Shown here: positions 26,812 through 34,721 of the stretch, in pieces | Layout of the letters: the number at the start of each line of letters is the position of its first letter | Position numbering within the stretch: the first letter of the stretch is position 1 | Assembly: GCA_937949725.1 (NCBI GenBank) | Contig: CALECT010000094.1 | Location: 1 to 35,019, forward strand | Direction of reading: 5' to 3' | Origin: an uncultured Pseudanabaenaceae cyanobacterium | GTDB taxonomy: Bacteria; Cyanobacteriota; Cyanobacteriia; PCC-9006; JAAUQQ01 | Length of the DNA: 35,019 nucleotides | Position numbers and translations under genes: made by a program | The notes under the pieces: model-generated | The model's database searches: none | The model's input: the letters and a program-made list of their open reading frames with translations, nothing else | What the model was told of the DNA's origin: nothing

Positions 26812-27894
26812 ATGGGCAGCAGTGTGGTTCAAGGCAGCAAAGTCATTCCAATGATCCTGGCAGGCGGCAAGGGCGAACGCTTCTGGCCCCTGAGCCGCCG
26901 CGAGTATCCCAAACAATTCTTGAGCCTGGATGGCAGTGGCAAAACGCTGCTCCAGGCCACTGCCGAGCGTCTTCAGGCCATGACTGGTAGTTGGGATGAT
27001 GTCTGGGTGGTGACGGCTTCCCACCTCGCTGATGGCGTGCGCGAGCAGCTACCTGAAATGCCTGAGCGCAATTTGCTGGTGGAGCCCCAGGCCCAGGACA
27101 CTGCCCCTGCCGTTGCTTGGGCGACTTTGGAAGCTGCAAAGCACTATGGCGAAGAGGCTATTTTGGGGTTTTTCCCAGCGGATCATTGGATTGAGGATGA
27201 GCAAGCTTTCTTCGAGACCGTCAATGCTGCTGCGGAACTGAGTGAGAAGCAGGGGGCGATAGCCACCTTAGGGATCAAGCCTACTTTTGCCTCCACGGGC
27301 TATGGCTACATCGAGCAGGGCGACGCCCTGGGGGAGTTTGGTGGCCTCCCAGCTCACAAGGTGAGCCGCTTCACCGAAAAGCCCGATGCACCCAAAGCCC
27401 AAGAATTCATCGACAGTGGCCGCTTTAGCTGGAACGGTGGCATGTTCATCTTCCAAATCGCCACCGCTTTGGCCGAGCTGCGCACCCATGCTCCGGAAAT
27501 CATGGGTCCCCTAGAAGATAAGGGCATTGATGCTTATCCCAGCTTGACCAAGCTGAGCATTGACTATGCCTTGATGGAGAAGACAGATAAGGCCTGCGTG
27601 GTACCCATTACCTTTGGTTGGGATGACCTGGGGGACTGGAATGCGATCGAGCGTTTGCTGAAGAAAGAAGCTGACACCAACGTTGAGCTTTGCCAGCATG
27701 TCAACACCGATAGCGATGGCTGCATTCTCTACACCCAGGATGACGGTGAGCTAGTCGCCACTATCGGTCTCAAGGATGTTGTTGTAGTGCGCGCCGGAAA
27801 AGCCACTCTCATTGTGGATAAGTCACGCACCCAAGAGATCAAGCCTCTGCTCAAGCAAATTCGCGAGAACCCTAAGTATCAAGATCTGCTCTAA
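26812..27894 (+). CDS. manC: Mannose-1-phosphate guanylyltransferase
   Basis: The enzyme makes GDP-mannose from GTP and mannose 1-phosphate, supplying mannose, fucose and related sugars for envelope and exopolysaccharide. The 360-residue protein has the nucleotidyltransferase signature AGGKGERFWPLSR (17-29), the catalytic EYPKQFL (31-37), GYGYIEQG, TEKPDAPKAQEF and WNGGMFIF, and the Asp-containing WDDLGDWNA. The second, isomerase domain of bifunctional ManC/AlgA proteins is absent, as in many cyanobacterial forms. ATG with a GAGGAAGG-type ribosome site. It diverges from the LCP gene. No terminator was seen after it. Confidence 0.93.
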   Translation: MGSSVVQGSKVIPMILAGGKGERFWPLSRREYPKQFLSLDGSGKTLLQATAERLQAMTGSWDDVWVVTASHLADGVREQLPEMPERNLLVEPQAQDTAPAVAWATLEAAKHYGEEAILGFFPADHWIEDEQAFFETVNAAAELSEKQGAIATLGIKPTFASTGYGYIEQGDALGEFGGLPAHKVSRFTEKPDAPKAQEFIDSGRFSWNGGMFIFQIATALAELRTHAPEIMGPLEDKGIDAYPSLTKLSIDYALMEKTDKACVVPITFGWDDLGDWNAIERLLKKEADTNVELCQHVNTDSDGCILYTQDDGELVATIGLKDVVVVRAGKATLIVDKSRTQEIKPLLKQIRENPKYQDLL

Positions 27895-28016
27895 ACAGCT
27901 CGGTTGTGATGCACCCTGCTTTTGGCTATTGCTTAATCTCTCCCCCATAAAATCCCATATTCAGCACCTTTCGTAGGTACACTTGTGCTATTGCCATTGT
28001 CGGTGGAATTTAGCAA

Positions 28017-28655
28017 ATGGTCTTCCTCAAGGATGCAGCGGGCAGTGACTGCCTAGAGCTAGGCAAAGTCGTCAAGTCCAACTCTCACTGTGACTATGTG
28101 GTTCAGCTCCACGATCGCATGAGCGTCGGTCACCCCCCGGAGCCTGATGATTGTGGCTTTGGTAGCTTCGTTAAGTTGGGCAATGGCGATCGCAACCCCG
28201 TTGTGGGCATTGTCTACAATTCCCAGTTGCTCAACCCCATGTTCTTGAACAACGGCCCTCGCTTGTCCAGTGAGCCGGACCCCGTTTTCGCTCCAGACTT
28301 GATTAACGAAACCCGGACTCTCTTAGGAATTGTTCTCATTGGCAAGTTAACAGGAGAGGGCGCAACCATTCATGGTGAGCAAGGAATCCCTCGGGAAGTG
28401 GTCGCGGTAAATGCTCCTGCTGCCTGCATGAGCGATGACGAAATCTACCGCTTCCACCTAGATGGTTACGAGAATCCACAATTCCGCTATTACAACTTAC
28501 TTCTGCGCTACGGCGGTAGCTTTGCCGCTGATCTCACTGAGCAAGTTCTCCAAGGACTGATTGAATTCCAGCTTTTCCGACATGAAGAACAACGTGCCTT
28601 GGAAACCCTCTGCAAAGAGCTAACTTGGCGAAATACGATGGGCAGTTTGCGCTAA
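28017..28655 (+). CDS. HAS-barrel-like cyanobacterial protein
   Basis: A 212-residue soluble protein of unknown function. The first half is beta-rich, with VVKSNSHCDYVVQLHDR and FGSFVKLGNGDRNPVVGIVY, resembling the HAS barrel found at the start of HerA-type ATPases, where it mediates nucleic-acid or protein contact. The second half is helical: DEIYRFHLDGYENPQFRYYN, then LLRYGGSFAADLTEQVLQGL and a charged C-terminal helix. No ATPase motif is present. The assignment rests on the strand pattern by eye. It follows manC after 122 bp on the same strand with no terminator between them, so they may be co-transcribed. ATG at 28017. Confidence 0.65.
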   Translation: MVFLKDAAGSDCLELGKVVKSNSHCDYVVQLHDRMSVGHPPEPDDCGFGSFVKLGNGDRNPVVGIVYNSQLLNPMFLNNGPRLSSEPDPVFAPDLINETRTLLGIVLIGKLTGEGATIHGEQGIPREVVAVNAPAACMSDDEIYRFHLDGYENPQFRYYNLLLRYGGSFAADLTEQVLQGLIEFQLFRHEEQRALETLCKELTWRNTMGSLR

Positions 28656-28703
28656 ACCCATGCTGTAAACTTGGCTCAAACTTGAGCAGGTCAAAATCTA
28701 GAC

Positions 28704-28741
28704 AAAAAAAACCGACAAATCCTAGAAAGGTTTTGTCGGTT
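28704..28741 (-). terminator. Strong Rho-independent terminator on the minus strand
   Basis: Read leftward: the arm 28741-28732, a small inner CCT/AGG stem with a TTCT loop, the arm 28719-28710, then a run of T (28709-28704). The outer stem is 10 bp and perfect. On the plus strand there is no T-run after the hairpin, so it is oriented to stop leftward transcripts. No leftward gene precedes it. Confidence 0.8.
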
Positions 28742-28839
28742 AACTGTGTGTTCCCTGTTGATGACTCGGCTAAAGTTGAGCCATCTACAATATGACTGTT
28801 ATACGTCACTATTGGACGTTTCATACGCTACATCGCTTA

Positions 28840-28853
28840 GTGATCTGGGTCAC
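28840..28853. promoter_or_regulatory. Candidate CRP-family binding site
   Basis: GTGA-N6-TCAC, the core of the TGTGA-N6-TCACA consensus used by cyanobacterial cAMP receptor proteins; the outermost base of each half does not match. It is about 306 bp before the 2TM gene ATG. Confidence 0.3.
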
Positions 28854-29158
28854 GTCTAAGCCAAATCGCTTACTCTGAGGTCGCTTCCAGGTGTAGCCGC
28901 CTTACAAAAAAACTTTTTTACTCCGTAGCATTCCTCAAGTTTTGTATCTATTTCCTAACTTAACGAGGCTCAAACTCAATAGTGTCGCATTACCAATGCT
29001 CTGTCTTTCGGCTGGGAATCCGCCCTTTGCCACCGGAGAGCCCCACTCGATCTCGTAGGAAACTGTGCCAAGCTTAAAGATACAGAGAGCTTGTCGATTG
29101 GCTTACCCAAGACTTCAGCCGGTTTGAGTTTGAGCCGTTCCCCCATCCGCGAATCACC

Positions 29159-29638
29159 ATGGGCAACCAGTACAGTCAAGATGATGTCCAGCAAATTCTT
29201 CGGCTGGCAATAACCCGCCAAACCCATGAGCAAGATGACCTGAGTCGGGCTCAATTGATGGAGATTGCCGATGAGATGGGCTTCACGCCTCAAGAACTGG
29301 ATGAAGCTGAACAGGCTTGGCTGCTGCGGAAAGACCAGCTTGGACTCGAAGCACAATTTGATCAGTACCGCCAGCAGCGCTTCAAGCAGAGCGGTACCAA
29401 ATATTTGATTGTCAATGGATTTCTGGTAGTGCTGGACCTCATGGCTGGGGGCGGTCTAGGTTTCTCTCTCTACGTCATTGTTGGTTGGGGCATGGGACTG
29501 ACGATGCAGGGCAGACGCACTTATGGTCTCAAGGGAGAAGAGTACGATCGCCACTTCCAGAAATGGCGTCGCAAGCGGGCTTTAAAGCAGTCAGTCAATG
29601 GCATTGTCAATCGCATCCTGCCAGCATCACTCTCTTAA
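29159..29638 (+). CDS. 2TM domain-containing protein
   Basis: A 159-residue protein with a helical cytosolic N-terminal part (about 5-75), which includes a repeat-like DDVQQILRLAITRQ / DDLSRAQLMEIADEMGF pattern, then two membrane helices (about 82-98 and 100-116) and a basic C-terminal tail (FQKWRRKRALKQ). This is the cyanobacterial 2TM layout; the helical part before the membrane pair often resembles a dimerisation or DNA/protein-binding hairpin. The function is unknown. ATG at 29159 in ACCATGGGC, without a strong ribosome site. It converges with the MocR gene (31 bp between stops). Confidence 0.75.
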   Translation: MGNQYSQDDVQQILRLAITRQTHEQDDLSRAQLMEIADEMGFTPQELDEAEQAWLLRKDQLGLEAQFDQYRQQRFKQSGTKYLIVNGFLVVLDLMAGGGLGFSLYVIVGWGMGLTMQGRRTYGLKGEEYDRHFQKWRRKRALKQSVNGIVNRILPASLS

Positions 29639-29669
29639 TCGCAGAGATGGAGGTGAATCGAATCTCCGC

Positions 29670-31115
29670 TTAGGTTTGCTGGGCCTGGATTAACTGGCCT
29701 AAGGTCACCATGGCCTGCTCAATCTTTGGGCTCCAGGGAGCACTGGTGTTTAATCGCAGGCAGTTTTTATAGCTGCGTGACGGTGAAAAGATTTCTCCTG
29801 GCGCAATGCTAATTCCCCGTTCTAGGGCTTCCTGGTGCAACATCATGGCACTGCATTCCTGGGGGAGCTCCACCCACAGCACATGCCCTCCGACCGGACG
29901 GGTCAGTCGCGTTTCTGGCGGAAAGCACTCGCAAATGGCCTGGGTCATCTTCGCCATTTGGGCCTGGTAGAGCCGCCTAAGATGCCTGAGGTGTCTGTCA
30001 TAGCCGCCATTGGCTAGGAAGGCCGCAACGGTGAGCTGAGGGGCGATCGCCGTGGTCTGATTCATCACCCATTTCTGTTGCTCCACCTTGCTTTGGTAAC
30101 GCCCCGGTACGGTCCAGCCGATGCGGAGTCCCGGTGAAAGGGTCTTGCTGTAGGAGCTGCAATAAAGCACTAAGCCTTCGGTATCAAAGGCTTTAATGGC
30201 CTTCGGTCTTGTTGGCCCAAAGTGCAAATCGCCGTAAATGTCATCTTCAATCAGTGGCTTGTCATAGCGATTCATTAGGGCCACTAGGGCCTGCTTCTTG
30301 GCATCATCCATGCAGCTTCCCAGGGGATTGCTGAAATTGGAAACGATGGCGCAGGCCTGGACCTGCTGACGCCTCAGGGCGGCCTCTAAGGCATCTAGAC
30401 AAAGGCCATCGCGAGGATTGGTCGATAGTTCCAGGGCGTTGAGGTGGAGGCTTTCTAGCGCTTCCAGGAGGCCGTAATACGTCGGAGACTCGATCGCGAC
30501 AGTGTCCCCAGGCTTTGTCACGGCCATGAGCGACAGATAGACCCCCTCAAACGTCCCGTTGGTCGTCACAATCTGTTCTGGCGAAATCGTACAACCCGCA
30601 TCCATCAGTCGCCGAGCCACCGCTTGGCGCAGGGGCTCGCAGCCCGGCGGCACGTCGTAGGAATGGGCTAGCACAGGGTCGTCTCTCAAGACTTGTCCCA
30701 TGAGGCGGTTGAGCGCCTTGAGGGGCAACAACTCCATGGCTGGAATTGCAGCCCCTAGCTGTACCGTTCCGGGCTGACGCACGGCCTGCATCAGCTGGAA
30801 TGCCAAGGAGTTGTCAACCTGCCTCGCCTGTTCCGGTGGGGCGTAGGGCATCGGTTCCGGCGGAGAAGAGAGGGCCGTTGCCTTTACGTAATAGCCGGAC
30901 TGGGGCCGAGCCTGGATGAGGCCTCGGTCTTCTAGCAAGCGGTAGGCCTCAAGGACCGTTGAGATGCTGACGGTGAGTTGGCGGTGGAGCTTGCGGACCG
31001 AAGGGAGGCGATCGCCGGGTTGCAAGGTCCCTTCTTGAATGGCTGCCTCCATGCGATCGGCGACCTGCTGGTAGAGATTGCGATCGGTCTGATCTGTGAT
31101 GGGAGTGAGCTGCAT
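29670..31115 (-). CDS. MocR-type regulator (GntR wHTH fused to aminotransferase)
   Basis: A 481-residue protein with an N-terminal GntR winged helix (about 8-78, with GDRLPSVRKLHRQLTVSI and LLEDRGLIQARPQSGYYV) and a fold-type-I aminotransferase-like domain (about 105-475). The PLP lysine is Lys324 in SSYSKTLSPG; FSNPLGS and EDDIYGDLHF are the usual cofactor-site motifs. Such proteins sense PLP or amino compounds and regulate vitamin B6, GABA, taurine or transport genes; the target is unknown here. The gene diverges from the 113-residue protein gene, with concentric inverted repeats midway (31181-31244) that are good operator candidates. PhzF and other nearby genes are possible targets. ATG at 31115. 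Confidence 0.93.
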   Translation of the reverse strand: MQLTPITDQTDRNLYQQVADRMEAAIQEGTLQPGDRLPSVRKLHRQLTVSISTVLEAYRLLEDRGLIQARPQSGYYVKATALSSPPEPMPYAPPEQARQVDNSLAFQLMQAVRQPGTVQLGAAIPAMELLPLKALNRLMGQVLRDDPVLAHSYDVPPGCEPLRQAVARRLMDAGCTISPEQIVTTNGTFEGVYLSLMAVTKPGDTVAIESPTYYGLLEALESLHLNALELSTNPRDGLCLDALEAALRRQQVQACAIVSNFSNPLGSCMDDAKKQALVALMNRYDKPLIEDDIYGDLHFGPTRPKAIKAFDTEGLVLYCSSYSKTLSPGLRIGWTVPGRYQSKVEQQKWVMNQTTAIAPQLTVAAFLANGGYDRHLRHLRRLYQAQMAKMTQAICECFPPETRLTRPVGGHVLWVELPQECSAMMLHQEALERGISIAPGEIFSPSRSYKNCLRLNTSAPWSPKIEQAMVTLGQLIQAQQT

Positions 31116-31180
31116 AGAGCCTTAAATGCAACGGCGCAGATTGGATAAAAGAGATTGCAGTACAGTTCGGGATGGAGTAG

Positions 31181-31244
31181 CCATAACAGTTTTCTAAAGC
31201 CAAATTGTACTCATTACAATCTAGCTTGACTGCATCTGTTATGG
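31181..31244. promoter_or_regulatory. Concentric inverted repeats, candidate MocR operator
   Basis: Three pairs share one centre near 31212: CCATAACAG/CTGTTATGG (31181-31189, 31236-31244), AAGC/GCTT (31197-31200, 31224-31227) and ATTGTA/TACAAT (31204-31209, 31215-31220, 5-nt spacer). The centre is about 97 bp from the MocR ATG and 94 bp from the divergent ATG at 31306. The symmetric position suits autoregulation of both genes. Confidence 0.5.
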
Positions 31245-31305
31245 CGAGGCGAAGCTCGTAACAATGGCCCCATGAGCTAATCCCAATCCAAACCAGGAGG
31301 TTTCC

Positions 31306-31647
31306 ATGGGAGGTTTTAACACCAGTGCCTTCAATCCGTTCCAAGAGCAAGAGCGCTCCAATCGAGTCGTCGCTGTGACGACCCACAACGAACTTCGACC
31401 TTCTGCCACGCCCATTCCGCTTGGGCGCTTAAAGGCCCTCGCCACAAAGTTCAGCACCTCCGCACAACGGCTGTGGTCAAGTCTGGTCCAAGGCTTGATT
31501 GATGATGGCCAGCCCCAGGTGAAATGGTGGCGTGATGCCCAGGGTCATGGCCATTACAGCATCTACGATCCCCATTGCCAGCAAACCCATAATTTTGCGA
31601 CGGCTCACGAAGTTAGAGTTTGGCTAGAGCAACGGTATTACGAATAA
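31306..31647 (+). CDS. Small cyanobacterial protein, conserved C-terminal motif
   Basis: A 113-residue soluble protein of unknown function. The first half is Ser/Thr/Arg-rich (with PIPLGRLKALATKF, 37-50); the second half carries VKWWRDAQGHGHYSIYDPH (72-90) and HEVRVWLEQRYYE at the end, which from memory recurs in small cyanobacterial proteins. Trp and Tyr residues suggest a compact domain, perhaps protein-binding. It has a very good ribosome site (AGGAGG, 31295-31300) 5 bp before the ATG, which fixes the start. It diverges from the MocR gene and could be its regulated partner. No clear terminator follows. Confidence 0.75.
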   Translation: MGGFNTSAFNPFQEQERSNRVVAVTTHNELRPSATPIPLGRLKALATKFSTSAQRLWSSLVQGLIDDGQPQVKWWRDAQGHGHYSIYDPHCQQTHNFATAHEVRVWLEQRYYE

Positions 31648-31914
31648 CCTCAGCCAGTCCCTGGTCAGTTCTTCCAGCGCATCACGCCCATAAGCTATAC
31701 CTTGTGGACCGTGAAATACGCATTTCCCCGCTGCGAACTTTAACCTCCCAACCATCAACGGATGTGGAGCCGGTTTGCAGAATGTTGCAGTCGTTAGGAT
31801 TCGCCCCCAAAATCATGCAGGTTGAGTATGAGCTGCAAAAGGGTGGCAATGAGATGCTGAGCTTTTCCACCACCAGCGACTCTGTTTAATAAATCAACTT
31901 CCCGAGACTGATTC

Positions 31915-32742
31915 ATGGCCAGAACCACAGCCCTGCCGATCCTCCAGGTGGATGCCTTTTGCGATCGCCCCTTTGGTGGTAACCCTGCTGCGGTTTGCGT
32001 TCTCCATGAGCCCAAGCCGGATAGTTGGATGCGCCATCTCGCTGCCGAAATGAACCTTTCGGAGACGGCCTTCGCGATTCACAAGGAAGACGGCTACCAT
32101 CTGCGCTGGTTCACCCCCACCATCGAAGTGGACCTTTGTGGCCATGCCACCCTGGCCACGGCCTATGTGCTCTGGACCGAGGGCTATCTGGCGATCAATC
32201 AACCTGCAGAATTCATCACCCGCAGCGGAAAGCTCACGGCTCGCTTCGAGAATGACTGGATCGAGCTGGACTTTCCCGCAGCTCCTACAGTTGCAACAGA
32301 GGCCCCAGCTGGCCTCGGAGAGGCTTTGGGCTGTGATGTCAGCCAGGTGGAATACAACAAAACGCTGGACTACTGGCTGGTGGAATTGGGCAGCGAAGCC
32401 GCCGTCAAACAGCTCGACCCTCTGTTCACTCGCCTTAAAGGCATCACCCCAGGGGGGGTCATTGTCACAGCTCCCAGTGACAGCGACGACTATGACTTTG
32501 TCTCTCGTTTCTTTGCCCCGGCCATGGGAATTGATGAAGATCCCGTCACCGGCTCTGCTCACTGCTGTCTCGGTCCCTATTGGAGCCAAAGGCTTAATAA
32601 GACAGAGCTAGTGGGCTACCAAGCCTCCAAGCGGGGGGGCACGGTTAAGGTGGCAGCGAAGGGAGAGCGAGTTAGCCTCTCGGGTAAGGCCATCACGGTG
32701 CTCAAAGGTGAATTGAATGCGGCCGCTTATCTGCTCGATTAG
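31915..32742 (+). CDS. PhzF-family protein
   Basis: PhzF-family proteins share the diaminopimelate epimerase fold; some isomerise the phenazine intermediate DHHA, but most bacterial members have unknown substrates. The 275 residues show QVDAFCDRPFGGNPAAV (11-27), the catalytic Glu50 in LSETAF, CGHATLATAYVL (75-86) and IDEDPVTGSAHCCLGPYW in the C-terminal half. No other phenazine gene is nearby, so phenazine synthesis is not indicated. The 267 bp upstream contain no gene I trust. It ends 28 bp before the long hairpin at 32771-32819, its likely terminator. ATG at 31915. Confidence 0.92.
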   Translation: MARTTALPILQVDAFCDRPFGGNPAAVCVLHEPKPDSWMRHLAAEMNLSETAFAIHKEDGYHLRWFTPTIEVDLCGHATLATAYVLWTEGYLAINQPAEFITRSGKLTARFENDWIELDFPAAPTVATEAPAGLGEALGCDVSQVEYNKTLDYWLVELGSEAAVKQLDPLFTRLKGITPGGVIVTAPSDSDDYDFVSRFFAPAMGIDEDPVTGSAHCCLGPYWSQRLNKTELVGYQASKRGGTVKVAAKGERVSLSGKAITVLKGELNAAAYLLD

Positions 32743-32770
32743 TCCAATGGCCAATGCAAGCAGCACACCA

Positions 32771-32819
32771 AATAGAAGAAGGCCCTGCCATTGAATCAAT
32801 GGCAGGGCCTTCTTCTATT
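32771..32819. terminator. Very long perfect hairpin, bidirectional terminator
   Basis: A perfect 23-bp stem (32771-32793 with 32797-32819) and a 3-nt AAT loop. It follows the PhzF stop by 28 bp. The tail TTCTTCTATT is not a clean T-run, but the stem is long and stable. On the minus strand it could also stop aqpZ transcription. Confidence 0.75.
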
Positions 32820-32902
32820 GAGCTTCCTGGAGCCGAGAACCTCTGCTCACGATAAAGGAGGCTAATTAGAAAGATGGGACACCCCTAACAGCATATTCTC
32901 AT

Positions 32903-32940
32903 AGCCATCCTGGAGAGCTGTGTGGGACTCCAGAATGGCT
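32903..32940 (-). terminator. Hairpin downstream of aqpZ
   Basis: AGCCAT-C-CTGGAG (32903-32915) pairs with CTCCAG-A-ATGGCT (32928-32940), two 6-bp stems around one mismatch, 46 bp beyond the aqpZ stop. There is no T-run on the minus strand, so it may be a pause or stability element. Confidence 0.4.
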
Positions 32941-32986
32941 AAGGAATAAACGAAATCAGAGTGTAACCGTCTTTGCCGGGAGGATT

Positions 32987-33745
32987 CTAATCTGCAAGCT
33001 TCTCGCGCATGGAGGGAGCAGACTGTCCCTCGATGGAAAAGAATAGATTGTAGAAGAAGCCAGCTGCGATCGCTCCCACAATGGGCGCAAGCCAAAACAG
33101 CCAAACCTGACTAAATAACTCTGCTCCCGCAAAAATTGCCACGCCCGTACTGCGAGCTGGATTCACAGAAGTATTGGTGATGGGGATGCTAATCAAGTGA
33201 ATCAGGGTCAAGCAAAGACCAATGGCCACAGGAGCCATGCCTGCAGGGGCACGGGTATCTGTCGCACCTAGAATCACAATCAGGAAAACAAAGGTCAGAA
33301 CGACCTCAGCAATTAAGCAAGCCAGAAGGCCATAGCCTCCAGGAGAGTGAGCTCCAAAGCCATTTGTGGCTAAGGGGTTTGACCCTGAAAGCTCAAAGCC
33401 TGGAGCACCACTAGCAATGCCGTACACAATGCCACCGCCAATAATGGCACCGACAACCTGGGAAGCGATATAAGGCAATAGCTCAGAGGCAGGGAACCTA
33501 TCACCCGCCCAGAGTCCAAAAGAGACTGCTGGGTTTAGGTGACAACCAGAGATATGGCCGATGGCATAGGCCATGGTCAACACGGTTAAACCGAAAGCCA
33601 GTGAGACCCCTAGAAAGCCTAGGCCCAAGGTATTTACCCCATCTCCGTCCACAAAATTTGCTGCAAATACAGCACTACCACAACCACCTAGGACGAGCCA
33701 GGCAGTTCCTAGACATTCGGCGATACATCGCTTCGTTAAATTCAT
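32987..33745 (-). CDS. aqpZ: Aquaporin Z
   Basis: A water channel in the plasma membrane that speeds osmotic water flow. With ATG at 33745 it has 252 residues and six membrane helices. Both NPA motifs are present (71-73 in [11 protein letters not shown] and 195-197 in SVNPARST). The four aromatic/arginine filter residues fit water-selective AqpZ exactly in spacing: Phe51, His183, Thr192 and Arg198. The start is supported by AGGGGAT six bases upstream; the frame is open to 33865, but the added 40 residues are not aquaporin-like. A C-terminal tail of about 20 residues follows the last helix. Confidence 0.94.
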   Translation of the reverse strand: MNLTKRCIAECLGTAWLVLGGCGSAVFAANFVDGDGVNTLGLGFLGVSLAFGLTVLTMAYAIGHISGCHLNPAVSFGLWAGDRFPASELLPYIASQVVGAIIGGGIVYGIASGAPGFELSGSNPLATNGFGAHSPGGYGLLACLIAEVVLTFVFLIVILGATDTRAPAGMAPVAIGLCLTLIHLISIPITNTSVNPARSTGVAIFAGAELFSQVWLFWLAPIVGAIAAGFFYNLFFSIEGQSAPSMREKLAD

Positions 33746-34300
33746 TAGATCCCCTAAATCAAGACTTCTAAACGAGGTAGATACCTCAGGGTGAGAATCA
33801 AGGCTGATCGCAAGCACGATCGCTACCGCTGTACAGGATTTCTGGTGGCGATATAGCCTCTCCAATCAACCCTAAATGTGAGCCTCAACGAAACCTCAAA
33901 ACTGGAAAGAAAGCAACCAAGAAATTGCTGGTTCTTGAACTTCATCCAGAAAAATTATGGGTTTTGTTCGCCGAAGTCACTCAATTAAGGCTGACCCTCT
34001 TATGTTCCCTAAGATAAGGCTATAACCCGAAGGTTTGAGCGCGGATGTTACACATCTTAGTAGCTGCTCTTCTCTCCTGGTTCAGCCATTTTACGGACAG
34101 CCAAAATGCTTGAATCTTTGCGTTAATGCGTAGATTCTGTGTAGTAATCCGGCAATTTTATTGCTGGGAAATTCATCGTTTTCGCTTAGCCAAAAAAGAA
34201 CAGAGTCAGTGTAATTTCGGTAACTAAAAAATAATTTCAATATGTCTAGTTTGCTGACTGAATTGGCCTCCTTAATATCTCTAGAGGCATTCGAAATCTT
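33746..34300. other. AT-rich gene-free stretch between aqpZ and the cupin gene
   Basis: It contains the aqpZ promoter. No gene is convincing: a 22-codon frame starting at 34045 encodes a hydrophobic peptide but has no good ribosome site. A CAAGAA/TTCTTG pair (about 33924-33943) and a GCCTC/GAGGC pair (about 34267-34289) are weak hairpins; the second is just beyond the cupin stop. Confidence 0.45.
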
Positions 34301-34636
34301 TTAAGTGATTAAACCGAAGTAGCTCAGTACCAAGACCTCTATACCAGAGTTCCTGACCTCATGAAATTCGCCAGCCTCCACCACAATACAAGCCCCCGGA
34401 ATTAGCTGATAGCAGGTCTTCTCCACCAAGATTTCACCGCAGCCCGATAGAACAAAAAACACTTCATTCATATCGGGGTGGGCGTGGCTATCTGCGACCT
34501 GACCCGGTTCAAAATAGGCCTGGGCAAAATTCGTCAGATGGGGCAATGTCCCCGCGCGTAGCAGCACCTTTTTCTGAATGGCTGAGTTGTGAGAGACCGT
34601 CTCATAGGGTAATTGGTCAAGCTGAATCTGTTGCAT
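34301..34636 (-). CDS. Single-domain cupin protein
   Basis: A 111-residue beta-barrel protein. Motif 1 is DSHAHPDMNEVFFVLSG with metal ligands His51, His53 and Glu58; motif 2 ends in EAGEFHEVRNSG with His92. All four ligands are present, so it probably binds a divalent metal. Single-domain cupins include dioxygenases, isomerases and sugar-binding proteins, and the substrate cannot be told from sequence. It diverges from the partial gene at 34722 across 85 bp. ATG at 34636. Confidence 0.88.
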   Translation of the reverse strand: MQQIQLDQLPYETVSHNSAIQKKVLLRAGTLPHLTNFAQAYFEPGQVADSHAHPDMNEVFFVLSGCGEILVEKTCYQLIPGACIVVEAGEFHEVRNSGIEVLVLSYFGLIT

Positions 34637-34684
34637 GGCAAGTTTGCGATCGCAAAAAGGGAGGCCCCCAGGATTAGCGACTCT

Positions 34685-34690
34685 TACAAT
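34685..34690 (+). promoter_or_regulatory. Candidate -10 box (TACAAT) for the right-edge gene
   Basis: TACAAT lies 32 bp before the TTG start at 34722. No good -35 element at 17 bp. The transcript would have a leader of about 25 nt. Confidence 0.35.
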
Positions 34691-34721
34691 AGAGACGAGC
34701 CCCCGTCAGGAGAAGTCGACC

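Larger units (their letters stand above)
28656..29158. other. 503-bp gene-free stretch with a leftward terminator and a CRP-like site
   Basis: No protein gene was found; short frames are below 35 codons. It holds a leftward terminator (28704-28741), the inverted repeat ACGTC-ACTATTG-GACGT (about 28803-28819), a GTGA-N6-TCAC site (28840-28853), and an A-rich/T-rich block (about 28904-28919). The upstream side must also carry the 2TM gene promoter. Confidence 0.55.

Noticed and set aside
28742..28860. Yfr1-type cyanobacterial sRNA upstream of the leftward terminator
   Set aside because: The conserved Yfr1 core ACUCCUCACAC is not present on the minus strand.
28976..29356. 126-codon minus-strand frame overlapping the 2TM gene
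   Set aside because: It runs antisense to a clearly coding frame and has no domain pattern. It does not explain the leftward terminator at 28704 because a further 235 bp separate them.
31207..31217. NtcA site (GTA-N8-TAC) in the MocR intergenic region
   Set aside because: The spacer between GTA and TAC is 5, not 8.
31620..31889. 89-codon plus-strand frame and a 63-codon minus-strand frame before PhzF
   Set aside because: They overlap each other, lack ribosome sites and have no recognisable motif; probably chance.
31915..32742. Phenazine biosynthesis cluster suggested by PhzF
   Set aside because: No other phz gene is nearby, and PhzF-family proteins are widespread in bacteria that make no phenazines.
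33746..33865. 40-codon N-terminal extension of the aquaporin
   Set aside because: It lacks aquaporin features, and a good AGGGGAT ribosome site precedes the ATG at 33745.
34045..34113. 22-codon hydrophobic peptide frame upstream of aqpZ
   Set aside because: Nearest purine-rich stretch is 11 bases away and there is no similarity to known small photosystem subunits.
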